From Cyrtodaria siliqua (taxonomy: Eukaryota; Mollusca; Bivalvia; Adapedonta; Hiatellidae): a stretch of DNA of 64,000 bases. The translations under genes were made by a program, and so were the position numbers. The notes below the pieces were generated by a model that searched no databases, had not been told where the DNA came from, and worked only from the letters and a program-made list of their open reading frames with translations. The stretch lies in NCBI GenBank assembly GCA_037043455.1, contig JAWPHD010004455.1, positions 1 through 64,000 of the forward strand, in the 5' to 3' direction. Shown here piece by piece: positions 11,739-23,600 of the stretch (position 1 is its first letter; each line of letters begins with the position of its first letter).

Positions 11739-11820
11739 AGGCCAAGAAAAAAAATAGTCGTGTTTCAGGTTTCCAGCTGAAAAAAAATAAGGTAGGTAGG
11801 TCGTATTTTTTTATTATTTT
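11739..11820 (+). repeat. dispersed short repeat (family B), copy 2
   Basis: ATAAGGCCAAGAAAAAAAAT head followed by GTGTTTCAGGTTTCC. Lies in the TRIM-like intron. The right half is diverged from copy 1. Confidence 0.6.
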
Positions 11821-12734
11821 TTTATTACATGAAGGTCGAAATTACAACCAGAAAACATAATTCTAAACATTGATTTTGAGGGTCTCAAGGATGTATATAT
11901 TAATATATGTAATTTAAAATTGCTCCACAATGGACTTTAAACTAATCACACGACAAAGATGGGAAAGAAACGTCACAGAGCAGGACAAACATGCATTTGT
12001 TTGGAATATTGTTTCAATAAAACATGCAACGTACATAAAAGTACACACAGCTCTCTATGTTGCTATTCTAAAACTGGAAGTATTAAATATGTTAAACAAG
12101 TGGATTGAAGCACATGAATTTTATTCGTCATAAAAATCATTTCTCTTAAAAACAAACAAAACAATGATACATGATATAACTTTCTGTTCAATTCATGATT
12201 TCTCGTAATAACATGATATTAAACATAATAACATGACAACACCATAAAAAGATATAAATTTCCATAAATCAGGATTTTACTCAGGGCCTCCACGGAGTTG
12301 CATAGAATGCTATTTTTAATAGAGGAACGTACGAGGCAAGAAAGCAGAAAATCATCAACATTGTAAAACATACAATGAAATAAACTTACTTGTTTTTTTT
12401 ACTTTTAATATTTCAATTTATAAACATTTGTCGTGTGAGCCGAAGAATACATTCGAATGTTTTTTTTAAAAAAAAATTATTGTGTTGCTAGAAAAAATAC
12501 ATACAGAACCAGTGACAGTAATATTGTAGCCTTTATATGAAGGATGAACCTCCCCGATAATATCGGCCACCAATTTATCGGTAGAAATACAGCTAATATA
12601 ACTCATTGCCTCTTGGTGGTCGCATTTAGTGATCATGAAGGCCATACAGAACGAAAACAATATTGTCATCATCACGGCACAAGAGATCGCGAGTTTTTTG
12701 GGTTTTCGTCTTCTTTTGTTCCTTTTTTTTTTGA

Positions 12735-12795
12735 AACATGGAAAAAAAAAAGGTTAGGGTCGGGACAAAATATATGGTCGGTCGGGAACCTGAAA
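12735..12795 (-). repeat. dispersed short repeat (family B), copy 3
   Basis: On the minus strand it reads GTGTTTCAGGTTCCCGACCG and GTCCCGACCCTAACC, matching the head of copies 1, 2 and 4. It sits among A/T runs in the TRIM-like intron. Confidence 0.6.
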
Positions 12796-13200
12796 CACGA
12801 CCAGGAGCGTACCTGGGAATACGCACTGACGCACGTGTGGACAGGCTATTAAAGAAGCAAACAAATAAAAAAGGCGAAAAATGCAATAAAAACTGAAGGT
12901 ATAGGGGGTTAGGCACATTTGTGAATCCAAAACTCGATGGTGCGTATACCTAAATTAGCCCCAGGAACACCCCTGACGACTATTTTTTTACTTTGACTTA
13001 CTGACAAAAAAACTGATTGGGGTTGTTACAAGTTATCACATGGGATGCATATTTCCATATAAGGTCATGGTGACTATGACCCTTTGACTTACTGACCCCC
13101 AAATCAATAGGGTTTCTCCTCTCACAATGGGCAATATACCATTATTACCTATGAAGATCCATGAGTGTCGATGTTATGGTTTCGAAGCTGCATTGCGGTA

Positions 13201-13285
13201 TTGGTTGTCCATCAGTAGACAATAACGCATTCTGCAAGTTGCAGAAAGTTGCAGAATGCATTATTGTCTACTGATGGACAACCAA
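13201..13285. repeat. near-perfect 36-bp-arm hairpin
   Basis: The left arm 13201-13236 starts TTGGTTGTCCATCAGTAGAC and the right arm 13250-13285 is its inverse with one mismatch; the loop is 13 bp and itself repeats TTGCAGAA. Very high identity points to a recent origin or a maintained stem. Confidence 0.92.
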
Positions 13286-13379
13286 TCCCATAATACTTCC
13301 TGTTTTTTTCAATGGGCGCATAAATATAGGAGAGGTAAGTAGAATAAACAATCAAAAGCACAGTAAAAATGTGTCTTTA

Positions 13380-13970
13380 TACCTGGGGACATAACTCCTG
13401 AGTCATTACTTGGAAACTGTTGAGATAGGCACCATAGAACCATGTATACACTTACAGGGCATGAACAGATGAATACAATCATCCAACCAGCATCATCGAC
13501 CCCGGGTCCATCCATACCCCTGGGGACATAGCCCCTGGGTCATAACTGAAACCATAATTAGATGCCCACCCTATAAATATATAAACACTTATTGGGCGTG
13601 AACGGATGGAAACAACCATCCAGCCAGCTTGGCCCTAGGGTCCTTCCCAACCCTTGGTCAAATAATCCTGGTCATAACTTGGAAACTGTTGAGATCTCCA
13701 CCCTGTAACCATATATACACTTAATGGACATGAACAGACAGATACAACCATCCACCCAGCATCGGCCCTAGGGTCTATCACCACCTCTGGGCTGGAAACA
13801 TAACCCCTTGGTCATAACCTGGAAACTTGAGATCCCCACCTTATAACCATAGACACGTATACACTTAATTGACATAGATGGATACAACAGCCCAACCAGA
13901 TCTTGGGTCATAAATTGGAAACTGTTGAGATACCCACCCTATAACAATAAATTATACACTTGCTGGGCCT
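13380..13970. repeat. about 120-bp tandem array (family A), second locus
   Basis: Same unit as 7085-7740 (GAGATCCCCACC, CCATATATACACTTA, GGGGACATAGCCCCTGGG) in the same orientation, four to five diverged units, inside the TRIM-like intron. Confidence 0.85.
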
Positions 13971-14784
13971 TAATACTTTACGACAGGCATGTGATGGAGT
14001 GCCAGCGAATGCGTGATCATATATGACATATGAAATGATAGGCTTGGGTAACAATGTTTCTATCTTTGCGAAGATTGTCAGGTGAGCAGTTCAGGGTCAT
14101 TTTTGAATGGGAAGCTTTTGTTTTCACTTGAATTTTGCCAAATGTGTAGAGTGTTGGGCCTCTTGATTAGTTGTTAACTCATATTTCTCTTCAAACTGGC
14201 ACTAAGGTAGCCAAATAAATAATTTGGCAAGGACAGATTCTGGCAACAACATGGGGGTATTTGTTATTGACCTTTATCATCGTAATATATTTCTGAAAAA
14301 CATGCACATGGTACGTATTAAACTTATTTGACAGCTAAGAGCTTTAACCAAATAGCGGTTAGAAATGTATGCTATTTTATAAAGGACTGGGTTTATGTTG
14401 AGGGAGGGTTAATATAAAAGAGGTACATGAAAATCTTACATTTCCCATTGTATTTAATTTAAATGTTCAACCTATAATGTATTGTAAAAATTATATCAAA
14501 TTATAAAAACCTCATCATCCACTATTCTTTGCTCTACCATAACTTCACCAAGTTATGTTTTACACAACACAAAATACACTAAGTTGTTGCATAATAAAAC
14601 AATAGTCCTAGAGTTAAATGGACTAAACTCATTTTTTTCTTCAGAAAACAATACAGTTTTGCTTACCGGTAATCAATTTAATGACAACAAAAGTCATGAT
14701 TGAACAGAGAAGTTTAAAAAAAACTTGTATGACAGATATCTAGCCCTCGATCCTAGCTGTGAAAATCATATAAAACCATTATAG
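13971..14784. other. TRIM-like intron, no feature seen
   Basis: AT-rich intronic sequence between the family-A array and the 39-bp minisatellite. No repeats or frames supported. Confidence 0.5.
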
Positions 14785-16262
14785 CTATGATTATGGTAGA
14801 TTCAGAATATAACACTGTAAGAGCTATTATGGTAGATACAGAAGATAACACCATAAGGGTTATGATTATGGTAGATACAGAAGATAACACCATAAGAGCT
14901 ATGATTATGGTAGATACAGAAGATAACACCATAAGGGCTATGACTATGGTAGATACAGAAGATAACACCATAAGGGCTATGACTATGGTAGATACAGAAG
15001 ATAACACCATAAGAGCTATGATTATGATAGATACAGAAGATAACACCATAAGGGCTATGATTATGGTAGATACAGAAGATAACACCATAAGAGCTATGAT
15101 TATGGTAGATACAGAAGATAACACCATAATAGCTATGATTATGGTAGATACAGAAGATAACACCATAAGGGTTATGATTATGGTAGATACAGAAGATAAC
15201 ACCATAAGAGCTATGATTATGGTAGATACAGAAGATAACACCATAAGGGCTATGACTATGGTAGATACAGAAGATAACACCATAAGAGCTATGACTATGA
15301 TAGATACAGAAGATAACACCATAAGGGCTATGATTATGGTAGATACAGAAGATAACATCATAAGAGCTATGATTATGGTGGATACAGAAGATAACACCAT
15401 AAGGGCTATGATTATCATTATGGTAGATACAGAAGATAACACCATAAGAGCTATGATTATGGTAGATACAGATTATGCTATGATTATGGTACATACAGAA
15501 AATAACACAGTAAGAGCTATGACTATGGTAGATACAGAATATGACACCATAAGAGCTATGATTATGGTAGATACAGAAGATGACACCATAAGGGCTATGA
15601 TTATGGTACATACAGAAGATGACACCATAAGGGCTATGATTATGGTAGATACAGAAGATGACACCATAAGAGCTATGATTATGATAGATACAGAAGATGA
15701 CACCATAAGAGCTATGACTATGGTAGATACAGAAGATAACACCATAAGAGCTATGCTTATGGTAGATACAGAAGATAACACCATAAGGGCTATGATTATG
15801 GTAGATACAGAAGATAACACCATAAGGGCTATGGTTATGGTAGACACAGAAAATTAGAGCTATGATTATGGTAGATACAGAAGATAACACCATAAGAGCT
15901 ATGATTATGGTAGATACAGAAGATAACACCATAAGAGCTATGATTATGGTAGATACAGAAGGTAACACCGTACGAGCTATGATTATGGTAGATACAGAAT
16001 ATAACACCGTAAGAGCTATGATTATGGTAGATTCATAATATAACACCGTAAGAGCTATGATTATGGTAGATTCATAATATAACACCGTAAGAGCTATGAT
16101 TATGGTAGATACAGAATATAACACCGTAAGAGCTATGATTATGGTAGATACAGAATATAACACTGTAAGAGCTATGATTATGGTAAATACAGAATATAAC
16201 ACCGTAAGAGCTATGATTATGGCAGATACAGAAGATAACACTATAAGAGCTATGATTATGAT
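14785..16262. repeat. 39-bp minisatellite, about 37 units
   Basis: Head-to-tail units with core GCTATGATTATGGTAGATAC plus AGAAGATAACACCATAAGA. Units differ mainly at a few positions: ACTATG/ATTATG, AAGAG/AAGGG, and GAAGATAAC/GAATATAAC in the right third. A few units are broken (near 15415 and 15473). Because 39 is divisible by three and the unit lacks stops in some frames, it creates long artefactual open frames on both strands (plus 14787-15857; minus 14802-16241). It lies wholly within the TRIM-like intron and ends about 30 bp from the exon 1 donor. Confidence 0.97.
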
Positions 16263-16293
16263 TTAATTTATGTAAACATACAAAATTATATAC

Positions 16294-16640
16294 CTGTGGT
16301 CCACAGACACGCAGGTTGGGCAGCAAACTGCATCATGGTTTCCACAGTAGGTGTCAATCGTGTTGCCATGGTGAATGGGGCATCTCTCCATGGCAACAAA
16401 TATGGCGGGTGGCGGTCCGCACCCCTTCATAGCTGCCGTGTCCTGTAACTGGTGAAATCTCAGGGCAGCAAACCTGCTGTGTTCTTTAGCACATCTCGAA
16501 CATAAATACTCCTTACACTCTGGACAGTATTTTATAGCTTCAGAATTTCTGCCGTCTATAACACAAGGGCTGCATGAAAACTCATAAACTGCATCTGAAG
16601 CTTTGTCAGTAGATTTCACAAATTCTTTACTTGTCGCCAT
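16294..16640 (-). CDS. TRIM-like gene exon 1: tandem B-box zinc fingers
   Basis: Reads MATSKEFVKS then a first zinc site, FSCSPC...KYCPECKEYLCSRCAKEH...H, then a second, CPIHHGN...YCGNHDAVCCPTCVSVDH, completed by the first codons of exon 2. All Cys/His ligand positions expected of paired B-boxes are present. The exon is open throughout and ends at a GT donor at 16292-16293 in phase 2. An upstream in-frame GTG at 16656-16658 is not a likely start. This exon shows no lesion, so it may still be transcribed. Its intron is filled by a minisatellite that begins only about 30 bp past the donor. Confidence 0.88.
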
Positions 16641-16989
16641 TTTATCTCCTACCTGCACACCAAATTATTTTCTGTTATTGATTTTGTAGAGGTGTGTGCA
16701 GAGTATAAAGTTTACACTTAAGTTGATAATATGACCTAGTTTAAGTGTTAAACTATCACATGACTGTTGGCTAGATATGCAACTTCCTGCTTAATGTAAA
16801 GGGAAATTAACCCTTAATCCGCTACATATTATATATAATGCACTGTTCTTTGTTTGATTAAGACCATTCCATTTATGTGACAAAGGGGTGTTTACTCGCA
16901 GGCTGATCTGGGTTTACAATGGACGCAAAGGCTGTTATAGTTGTGCTTAGCCGGTTAAGGGTTAAAATACATATTTGGGTATTTAATAT
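16641..16989. promoter_or_regulatory. upstream region of the TRIM-like gene, no clear promoter motif
   Basis: Immediately 5' of the TRIM-like ATG on the minus strand. No TATA box or CpG-rich core is obvious; the upstream strand contains GAAAATAATTTGGTG and general AT-rich sequence. Listed only as the place a promoter would be expected. Confidence 0.25.
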
Positions 16990-17975
16990 TTAAAGGGACA
17001 AACAACAATCTTTATTTATTTTTTAAAATTTGCAGTGTCCCATTAATTTACGTAACTTACATATTTGAAAATAATTATTTCGATTATTTCAATAGTTTAA
17101 AGGAAATAGTTTTGCATACAAGTTATATTTATGTTGGTTATACTGCACCAATAATATATTTAAACCTTTGATAAACTTGTGTTGGTTATATTGCACCAAT
17201 TATATTTATTTAAACCTTTGATAAAATTGTGTTGGTTATATCGCACCAATTATATATATTTAAACCTTTGATAAAATTGTGTTGGTTATATTGCACCAAT
17301 TATATATATTTAAACCTTTGATAAAATTGTGTTGGTTATATTGCACCAATTATATATATTTAAACCTTTGATAAAATTGTGTTGGTTATATCGCACCAAT
17401 TATATATATTTAAACCTTTGATTAAACAATGAAGAAAATATGAAAAATCTAAATGTTGTTACTCTTGATTTGATTATATGCAAGTAGATTTAAAGGGACA
17501 CACGACAATCTTGAGTTTTATATCAAGCATTAGAATTGATTGATTGATGTTCTAAGGATTAGAGTCCCTCTACCATATGAGCCCCCGGGAAGAATCCCCC
17601 GTTGGCTCGGTATTATGTTTGGACTTAAAGCATTAGAATTAGCACCTTGATTTATTAATACGGTATCATTTTGACTTTAAAATTGCTTTTTCATATAATT
17701 AAATACAAAAAAAAAATGGATTTCAATTTTCTTCATTATTCCACCATATTTTTAAATATATTATTGGTGCAATATAATCAGTGATTAGTAATATGTAAAA
17801 ATAATTTGCTCTGAACTATTCTAATAATTATTATTAATGATTGAAAATATGTAAGTTCTGTAGAAAAAAACTAATGGGATGCCGTGAGTTTTAAACAATT
17901 GAAGATTTCCGTGTGTCGCTTTAAATTCAGAATGATACTACATTAATTAAATAAATTGCCATGTGTCCCTTTATT
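16990..17975. mobile_element. nested MITEs of the TTAAAGGGACACAYGGCAAT family
   Basis: An outer element starts TTAAAGGGACAAACAACAAT at 16990 and ends with TTGCCATGTGTCCCTTTA near 17975. It is interrupted at about 17489 by a second, reverse-oriented member (starts TTAAAGGGACACACGACAAT, ends TTTCCGTGTGTCGCTTTAAA near 17927). The outer element's subterminal sequence CAAGTAGATTTAAA is split by the insertion and resumes as ATTCAGAATGATACTACATT. Other members: 26640-26945, about 49600-50202, 56635-57090 and about 59840-60625. Confidence 0.8.
17123..17425. repeat. 59-bp tandem array inside a MITE
   Basis: Five to six units of TGTTGGTTATATTGCACCAA, TTATATATATTTAAACCTTT and GATAAAATTG. The unit sequence (TATATTGCAC then TAATATATTTAAA) is a normal single-copy internal part of the MITE family, so the array expanded within this copy. 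Confidence 0.9.
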
Positions 17976-18219
17976 ATAATTTGACTCAGTGAAGAGAACT
18001 TTTCAATATTACATTTTTAATTATTTCATTAAAATGACATGTCTAAGACATGTCTGTGAGCTCTGTAAACTTTGGAATATGTTATGCTTATCAGGTAATC
18101 TATTGTCAATTTTTGTCAGTAGGTTATAATTTTTTATATACATATACAGGTGTTATCAGTGGCGTTTAATATCCCAATACGTTAGTGTGTGTGTGTGAGT
18201 AGTTCTAAGGTTTATAGTC

Positions 18220-18850
18220 CCTCTGCCTTTTAACCAATAGGACAATCTAAAGGTATAGATACAATCGAGTCTGGACTGTTTTATATGGAAAAGATACTTG
18301 ATATTGGATATGAGGTCACTTGGGTCAAGATTGCTGTTACTAAAAATAGAGAGAAAAAGGTTTCCATTCAATATCTTTTGTTAAGAATGAGATATTGTGA
18401 TGGATTGGTAGCGTATATGGAAAAGAAGCTGGGTATTGTAAATGAGATTACTGGGGTCAAGGTTGAGGTCATTGTTACTAAAAATAGAAAAATGGTTTCC
18501 ACTCAATAACTTTTGTAAGGAATAAGATATTGCGATGAAACTTGCTCTGTTGGTAGCATATATGGAAAGGAAGCTGGGTATTTATATGAGATTACTGGGG
18601 TCAAGGTCAAGGTCATTGTTACTGAAAATAGAAAAATGGTTTCCACTAAATGACTTTCATTAGGAATGAGATATTGCAACGAAACTTGCTGTGTTGGTAG
18701 CTTTTATGGAAAGGAGTCTTGGTATTCCATATGAGGTCTCTAGGGTCAAGGTCAAGGTCACTGTTACGAAGAATAGAAAAATTATTTCTGGGTAATAACT
18801 TTAGTTAGAAATGAGATATTGAAACAAAACTTGCATTCCATTGCAATAAA
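18220..18850. repeat. about 125-bp degenerate tandem array (family C)
   Basis: Four to five units with GAAGCTGGGTATT, GAGATTACTGGGGTCAAGGT, ACTAAAAATAGAAAAATGG, TTTCCACT and GAATGAGATATTGCRA. Related units reappear at 36890-37140; fragments at 19390-19460 and 20170-20420 share GGGGTCAATAGGTCA and GGTCAAGGTCACTGT. Confidence 0.8.
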
Positions 18851-19744
18851 CTAAACCTGTTGTAATGACTACATTTAAAATGGCAAATTATTTGAGGTGA
18901 GTGTTGGAAATAACTTAAACACTGTTAATCGGGGCAGTTTGCTAATACCAGATTGAAAATAGACCTATTCATTGGTTATGGGTCCATTCTTTTTGTAGCC
19001 TAGTATGACCAATGACTTTGATCAGACCACTGGTTCTATTTTTGGAATGCTGGCCCCCTTGATTTAGAAAAATATTGCTGCTAGGTATCTCTTAAATTTA
19101 CACTAATTTGCCATTTTGAAATTCAACAAAATGCCAATATACATATAGGCAGTATACCCAAACCTAAAGAGTTTTACATATGATATCTAAAGAATTTTAC
19201 ATATGATATATTTTTATATGTCTTTCTTGAAAAAATGCAGGGGTGGTGGTGGGCAGCGGGCAGGCAGATTGGTTTCCGCTTATTAAAAAAAGAAAAGAAA
19301 AAAGATGCATGTATTGAATCATATTTTCTGTATCACGTCTGTTGTCCATATGCATATTTAGTTTTCTGAAATTATTGTTATATCTTTAGAGGTAAAACCC
19401 CTATTGATTTTGGGGTCAATAGGTCAGATGGAGGTCAAGGTCACTGTGACATCTTAATGAAAATTGATTTCCGCTCAGTTAAAACTGTTTTACATTGGTT
19501 GTAACGAAAGCTCTCTGAACTTATTTTAAAGTCAGAATATGCTTATTATTAACCTTAATGGAGATGATAGAGACTTTGTGCCAAGTATTTGTGTATAATA
19601 TTACTGTCAGATTTGCATTAAACCACCCGATGTACCCAAACATTAATAGAATTGACTGATTAGAAACGTATGTTTCATTAAAAGGCACGCAGACTTTTTA
19701 ACTCTTGTGTTTTCATAAACATTACCTGTGCTATAAATAAACCA
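18851..19744. other. no gene seen
   Basis: Intergenic AT-rich sequence with short direct repeats (ATGATATCTAAAGAATTTTA near 19175-19205). No coding evidence and no sign of the missing 5' exons of THOC6. Confidence 0.5.
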
Positions 19745-19955
19745 TTTGGATCTGTACACTTCCTGTGTTGTGCTTAGCATCGGCGCAGCGAGTAGGGGGG
19801 ATACAGCATAATTAGTACACAAATATTTATTCGGCATAGTGTGTGCAGTTTAATTTTATTTAGTTTATTTGTTAGCATATTTCTCTAAGTTGTAACGCTT
19901 CCGAGTGCTTCGTCAGCTGTTCCAGTTTATGTGTAATAAGCATATTCTGCCTTTA
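19745..19955 (+). repeat. dispersed repeat, copy 2 of 3
   Basis: Contains TGTGTGCAGTTTAATT, TAACGCTTCCGAGTGC, GTAATAAGCATATTCTGCCT; opposite orientation to 6313-6490 and the same as 62400-62640. Confidence 0.75.
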
Positions 19956-20110
19956 ATCACTCTCAATGTCTTCCTGGGTAGAACCAGTACTAAACAAATG
20001 CAGATAAAGTGTTTTGCCCAGAGATACAACATATATGGTCATGACGGAGATCGAACCCACGACTTTTCAATCATGGGTCCAACTCTCTACCACTGGACCA
20101 AATCACTCTG
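19956..20110 (-). mobile_element. tRNA-derived SINE (family S1), copy 1
   Basis: On the minus strand the head reads as a tRNA: TTTGGTCCAGTGGTAGAG (A box) and GTCGTGGGTTCGATCTCC (B box). The body then contains TTGTATCTCTGGGCAAAACA and ends GTTCTACCCAGGAAGACATT. A second copy with the same head-body order is at 61694-61854. The tRNA part lacks a clean acceptor stem, so it is not a functional tRNA gene. Confidence 0.85.
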
Positions 20111-20574
20111 ATCAGTTAAAAGAGAATGACTGATGACTGCATATATTGTACTTATATTTGCTGTGCAGTCATATCTTGGTGAGAGGTAGACCCATATTGA
20201 TTTTGGGGTCAATATATCAAAGGTCACGGTAACTACTAACCTATTATTGAAAATTGATTTTTTTTGTTCATTTAAAAGAAAATGACTTCATTGATTGAAA
20301 TTATATTTTCTTTGTATCCATATAGATTTTGGGGTAAATAGGTTAAAAGGTCAAGGTCTGTGTGACCTTTTACTTGAAATTTTCCGCTGAATAACTCAGA
20401 TCTCATGTTAAAAGCAATTCTACATGTAAGACAAGACATATACTGTGTCAATTGCCACTCTTGTTTAATGTTACACTCTTTGGAAGCTTAAGATGTGTAA
20501 ACTCATATTGTAGCTATATGTGACCTTGTCTTATTACTATATGCACTGTTGAGCTTATTTCATTTCTGTTTTAG

Positions 20575-20623
20575 ACGGGCATTTACAAGTCCGGAAGTGA
20601 ATTGTCTGGCGTTGAATGAACAG
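20575..20623 (+). CDS. THOC6: THOC6 exon a (first visible)
   Basis: Acceptor TTTCTGTTTTAG, donor CAG|GTGAGT. The 49-bp exon begins with the last base of a split codon, then reads RAFTSPEVNCLALNEQ, matching the PEIN-LLL segment before blade 3 of THOC6. It ends in phase 0. The incoming phase proves that at least one more 5' exon exists. Confidence 0.85.
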
Positions 20624-23600
20624 GTGAGTGGACCAGTAAACACGGAGATATTGGGAGAGTTGTTGGTTATGTCCCTTCTCTCAGGCATACCAGAGTTGGG
20701 TTATAATTCTTAGGCACACGACCATTGCTTAGTAATGATTAAGGCAATTACTTTTTGGTTATGATATTCAATTTCATCAAGACAAAGAAGGAGGAAAAAA
20801 TGGGAAAAAATATTTTTTATTTCGTTTGAAAGGAAAAGAAAATGAATTGTTCTAGTAAAATCGGGGAAAAGGTAAATAAAAAATAAAATGATCAGATTCC
20901 CTATGGAAAAATAACATTCTTAATTTCATTTTATCGTAGGAGGGTTCGACTAATCAAATAATAAAGGTCCTTAGAGAAATATTGTGTGAAATGTCGAGGA
21001 ATATCAGTAAATAATGTTTATTTCATGGAAAAGAATTGTATGTTTTGTTGAATACGAGAAAAAAGTTTTGATTAACATTGATTATGCTTTGGATTACTTT
21101 ATAGTCAATAAAACAGGTCTCAAATAGAGATCCCAATTTTGGCGCACTGGTTCTGTATGATATTTAACATAAAGAATGTTATAAAATGTATCTGCTTTGT
21201 AAAAATATATCTTGATCAACCATTAATTGTTTTATCTATTTTATGTTCAGTTTCAATAAAATTGCACATAAAAGTAGACATTATCCTTAAAAGGGAATGT
21301 AGTGACACAGCCAAACAATCGTTGTTATTGAGAGTTGTAAGAATTATGAAAATCGAATTATAAACCAAGAAGATGTGACCATTTGAAGGTTGTTCTAAAA
21401 CGGATATGGGAGCCGCAATTTTGAGCACTATGGCATCATAGTTATTCCCCGCCGCCACAGGCTGAAGTAATGCCCTCCATTCATCCGTCCCATTTCCTGT
21501 CCGCTCAATAACTCGAAAACTACTAATGGGACTGCAATAAAATTTCACACATTGATAGAGGGCAGTGAGAGGATTTGTAGAGCGCAAGAACAATAACTCT
21601 GCTTTCATTTAATTTAGAGTTATTGCCCTTTGTAATTTTATATTTATAATTCGTGTCCGCTCTATAACTCAAAAACTACTAATAGGACTGCAATGAAATT
21701 TCACACAATGAGAGAGGTCAATGAGAGGATGTGCAGAGTGCAAGAACCATAACTCTGCCTTCAATTAAATTAGAGTTATTACCCTTTGTAATTTTATACG
21801 TAAAATTTGTGTGCTCAATAACTCAAAAACTATTTGAGGAGGCTTCAACACAATTTCACACAATGATAAAGGGCAATGAGAGAAAGTGCAGAGTGCAAGA
21901 ACCATAACTCTGTCTTCAGTCAGATTAGAGTTATTGCCCTTTGTAATTTTATACTTATAATTTGTGTCCGCTCCATAACTGGAAAATTATGCTGAAGTGA
22001 AAAAGAATCGCAACTCAGGAATTTCTGCTATATGTTTTATATATTGCACACTTAATTCCACATAATATTTCAAAGAAATCCCAAGATGTTTTGTAAAGTA
22101 AAAAGTTGCAGTTAGTTAGAGAAAGGACACAACTCTGATGTTGTAGAAGTTTTAATCACACCCTGTAACTAGAAATTCATCAATGTTGAAGTTTCTCTTT
22201 GAAAAACTGAGCCATTTTAGTAGTGTATTTAACGTAAAGAGTTTGCAAAATTTTGCATCCTAAGTTTGCTCACATGCTTGAGCCAAACACATACTCTGTC
22301 AATAATGAAACTTTGAAGGAATACTATTTGCTGTGTTATGTGTTGTTTTAGTCTTTTTTCCGAAAAGGAAAGGTCTTATGTAGCCGTGTACCATTCAGAT
22401 AACAGCAGCATATTGTACATACAATATATAGCGGAAATTCTCTAGTTGCGTTTCTTTTTTAGTTTCCGTATGCTAATGGGACTGCGATGAAATTTCACAC
22501 AATGATAGAGGGCAATGAGTTGAAGTGCAGAGTGCAGTAACCATAACTCTGTCTTCATTTAATTTAAATTTATTGCCCTTTGTAAGTTTATACTTATAAT
22601 TTGTGTCTGCTCCATGACATGAACACTCATTTCCACTCCATAACTCGAAAACTACTTGTGGGACTGCAACAAAATTTCACACAATGAGAGGAAGTGCAGA
22701 GTGCAATAACCATAACTCTGTCTTCATTTAATTTAAATTTATTGCCCTTTGTAAGTTTATACTTATAATTTGTCTGCTCCATGACATGAACACTCGTTTC
22801 CACTCCATAACTCGAAAACTACTTGTGGGACTGCAACAAAATTTCACACAATGATAGAGGGCAATGAGAGAAAGTGCAGAGTGTAAGAACCATAAATCTG
22901 TCTTCATTTAGATTAGAGTTATTGCCCTTTGTAATTTTATACTCACAATTTGTGTCCACTTCATAACTCAAAAACTACTAATGTGACTGCAATGAAAGTT
23001 CACAAAATGATAGAGGGCAATAAGAGGATGTGCAGTGTGCAAGAACCATAACTCTGCCTTCATTTAAATTAGAGTTATTGCCCTTTGTAATTTTATGCTT
23101 ACAATTTGTGTCTTTTTCCATAACTGGAAAATTCTAGTGGGACTGCGATGTAATTTCACACAATGATAGAGGGCAATGAGAGGAAGTGCAGAGTGCAATA
23201 ACCATAACTCTGTCTTCATTTAATTTAGATTTATTGCCCTTTGTAACTTTATACTTATAATTCTTGTCTGCTCCATAACATGAAAACTACTAATAGGGCT
23301 GCAATCAAATTTCACACAATGATAGAAGGCTATGAGAGTAAATGCAAAATGCAAGAACCATAACTCTGTCATCATTTAATTGAGTTATTGCCCTTTGTAA
23401 TTTTATACTTATAATTCTTGTCCAGAGCATAACTCAAAAACTACTACATCACACAATGATAGAGGTCAAGTAGGTGAAGTGAAGATTGCAATAACCATAA
23501 CTCCATCTTCATGGACTAGAGAGTTATTGGCCTTTGTGATTCTATACTTAAATTTCTTGTCCAAAGCATAGCTCCAAAACTACTAATGGATCTACAATGA

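Larger units (their letters stand above)
10165..16640 (-). pseudogene. TRIM-like B-box/coiled-coil/NHL gene with disabling lesions (two exons)
   Basis: Exon 1 is 16294-16640 and exon 2 is 10165-11589, joined by an intron of about 4.7 kb with donor CAG|GTATAT and acceptor TTTCAG|G; the join keeps phase and completes the second B-box (VDHR then SC). Domain order: two B-box-type zinc sites, coiled coil, NHL-type propeller, no RING at the N-terminus. This is a common layout among the expanded TRIM-like families of molluscs, often annotated as TRIM2/TRIM71-like ubiquitin ligases or innate sensors; without RING, ligase activity is not implied. Exon 2 has a 1-nt shift at a six-T run (11429-11434), a TGA at 11417-11419 in the downstream frame and a second 1-nt shift near 10725-10735. 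Either a recent pseudogene or assembly errors. The start is the ATG at 16638-16640 (MATSK). Confidence 0.85.

Noticed and set aside
14787..16241. Long open frames on both strands (356, 479, 230 codons)
   Set aside because: They are translations of the 39-bp minisatellite, whose length is a multiple of three and lacks stops; the repeats lie in an intron.
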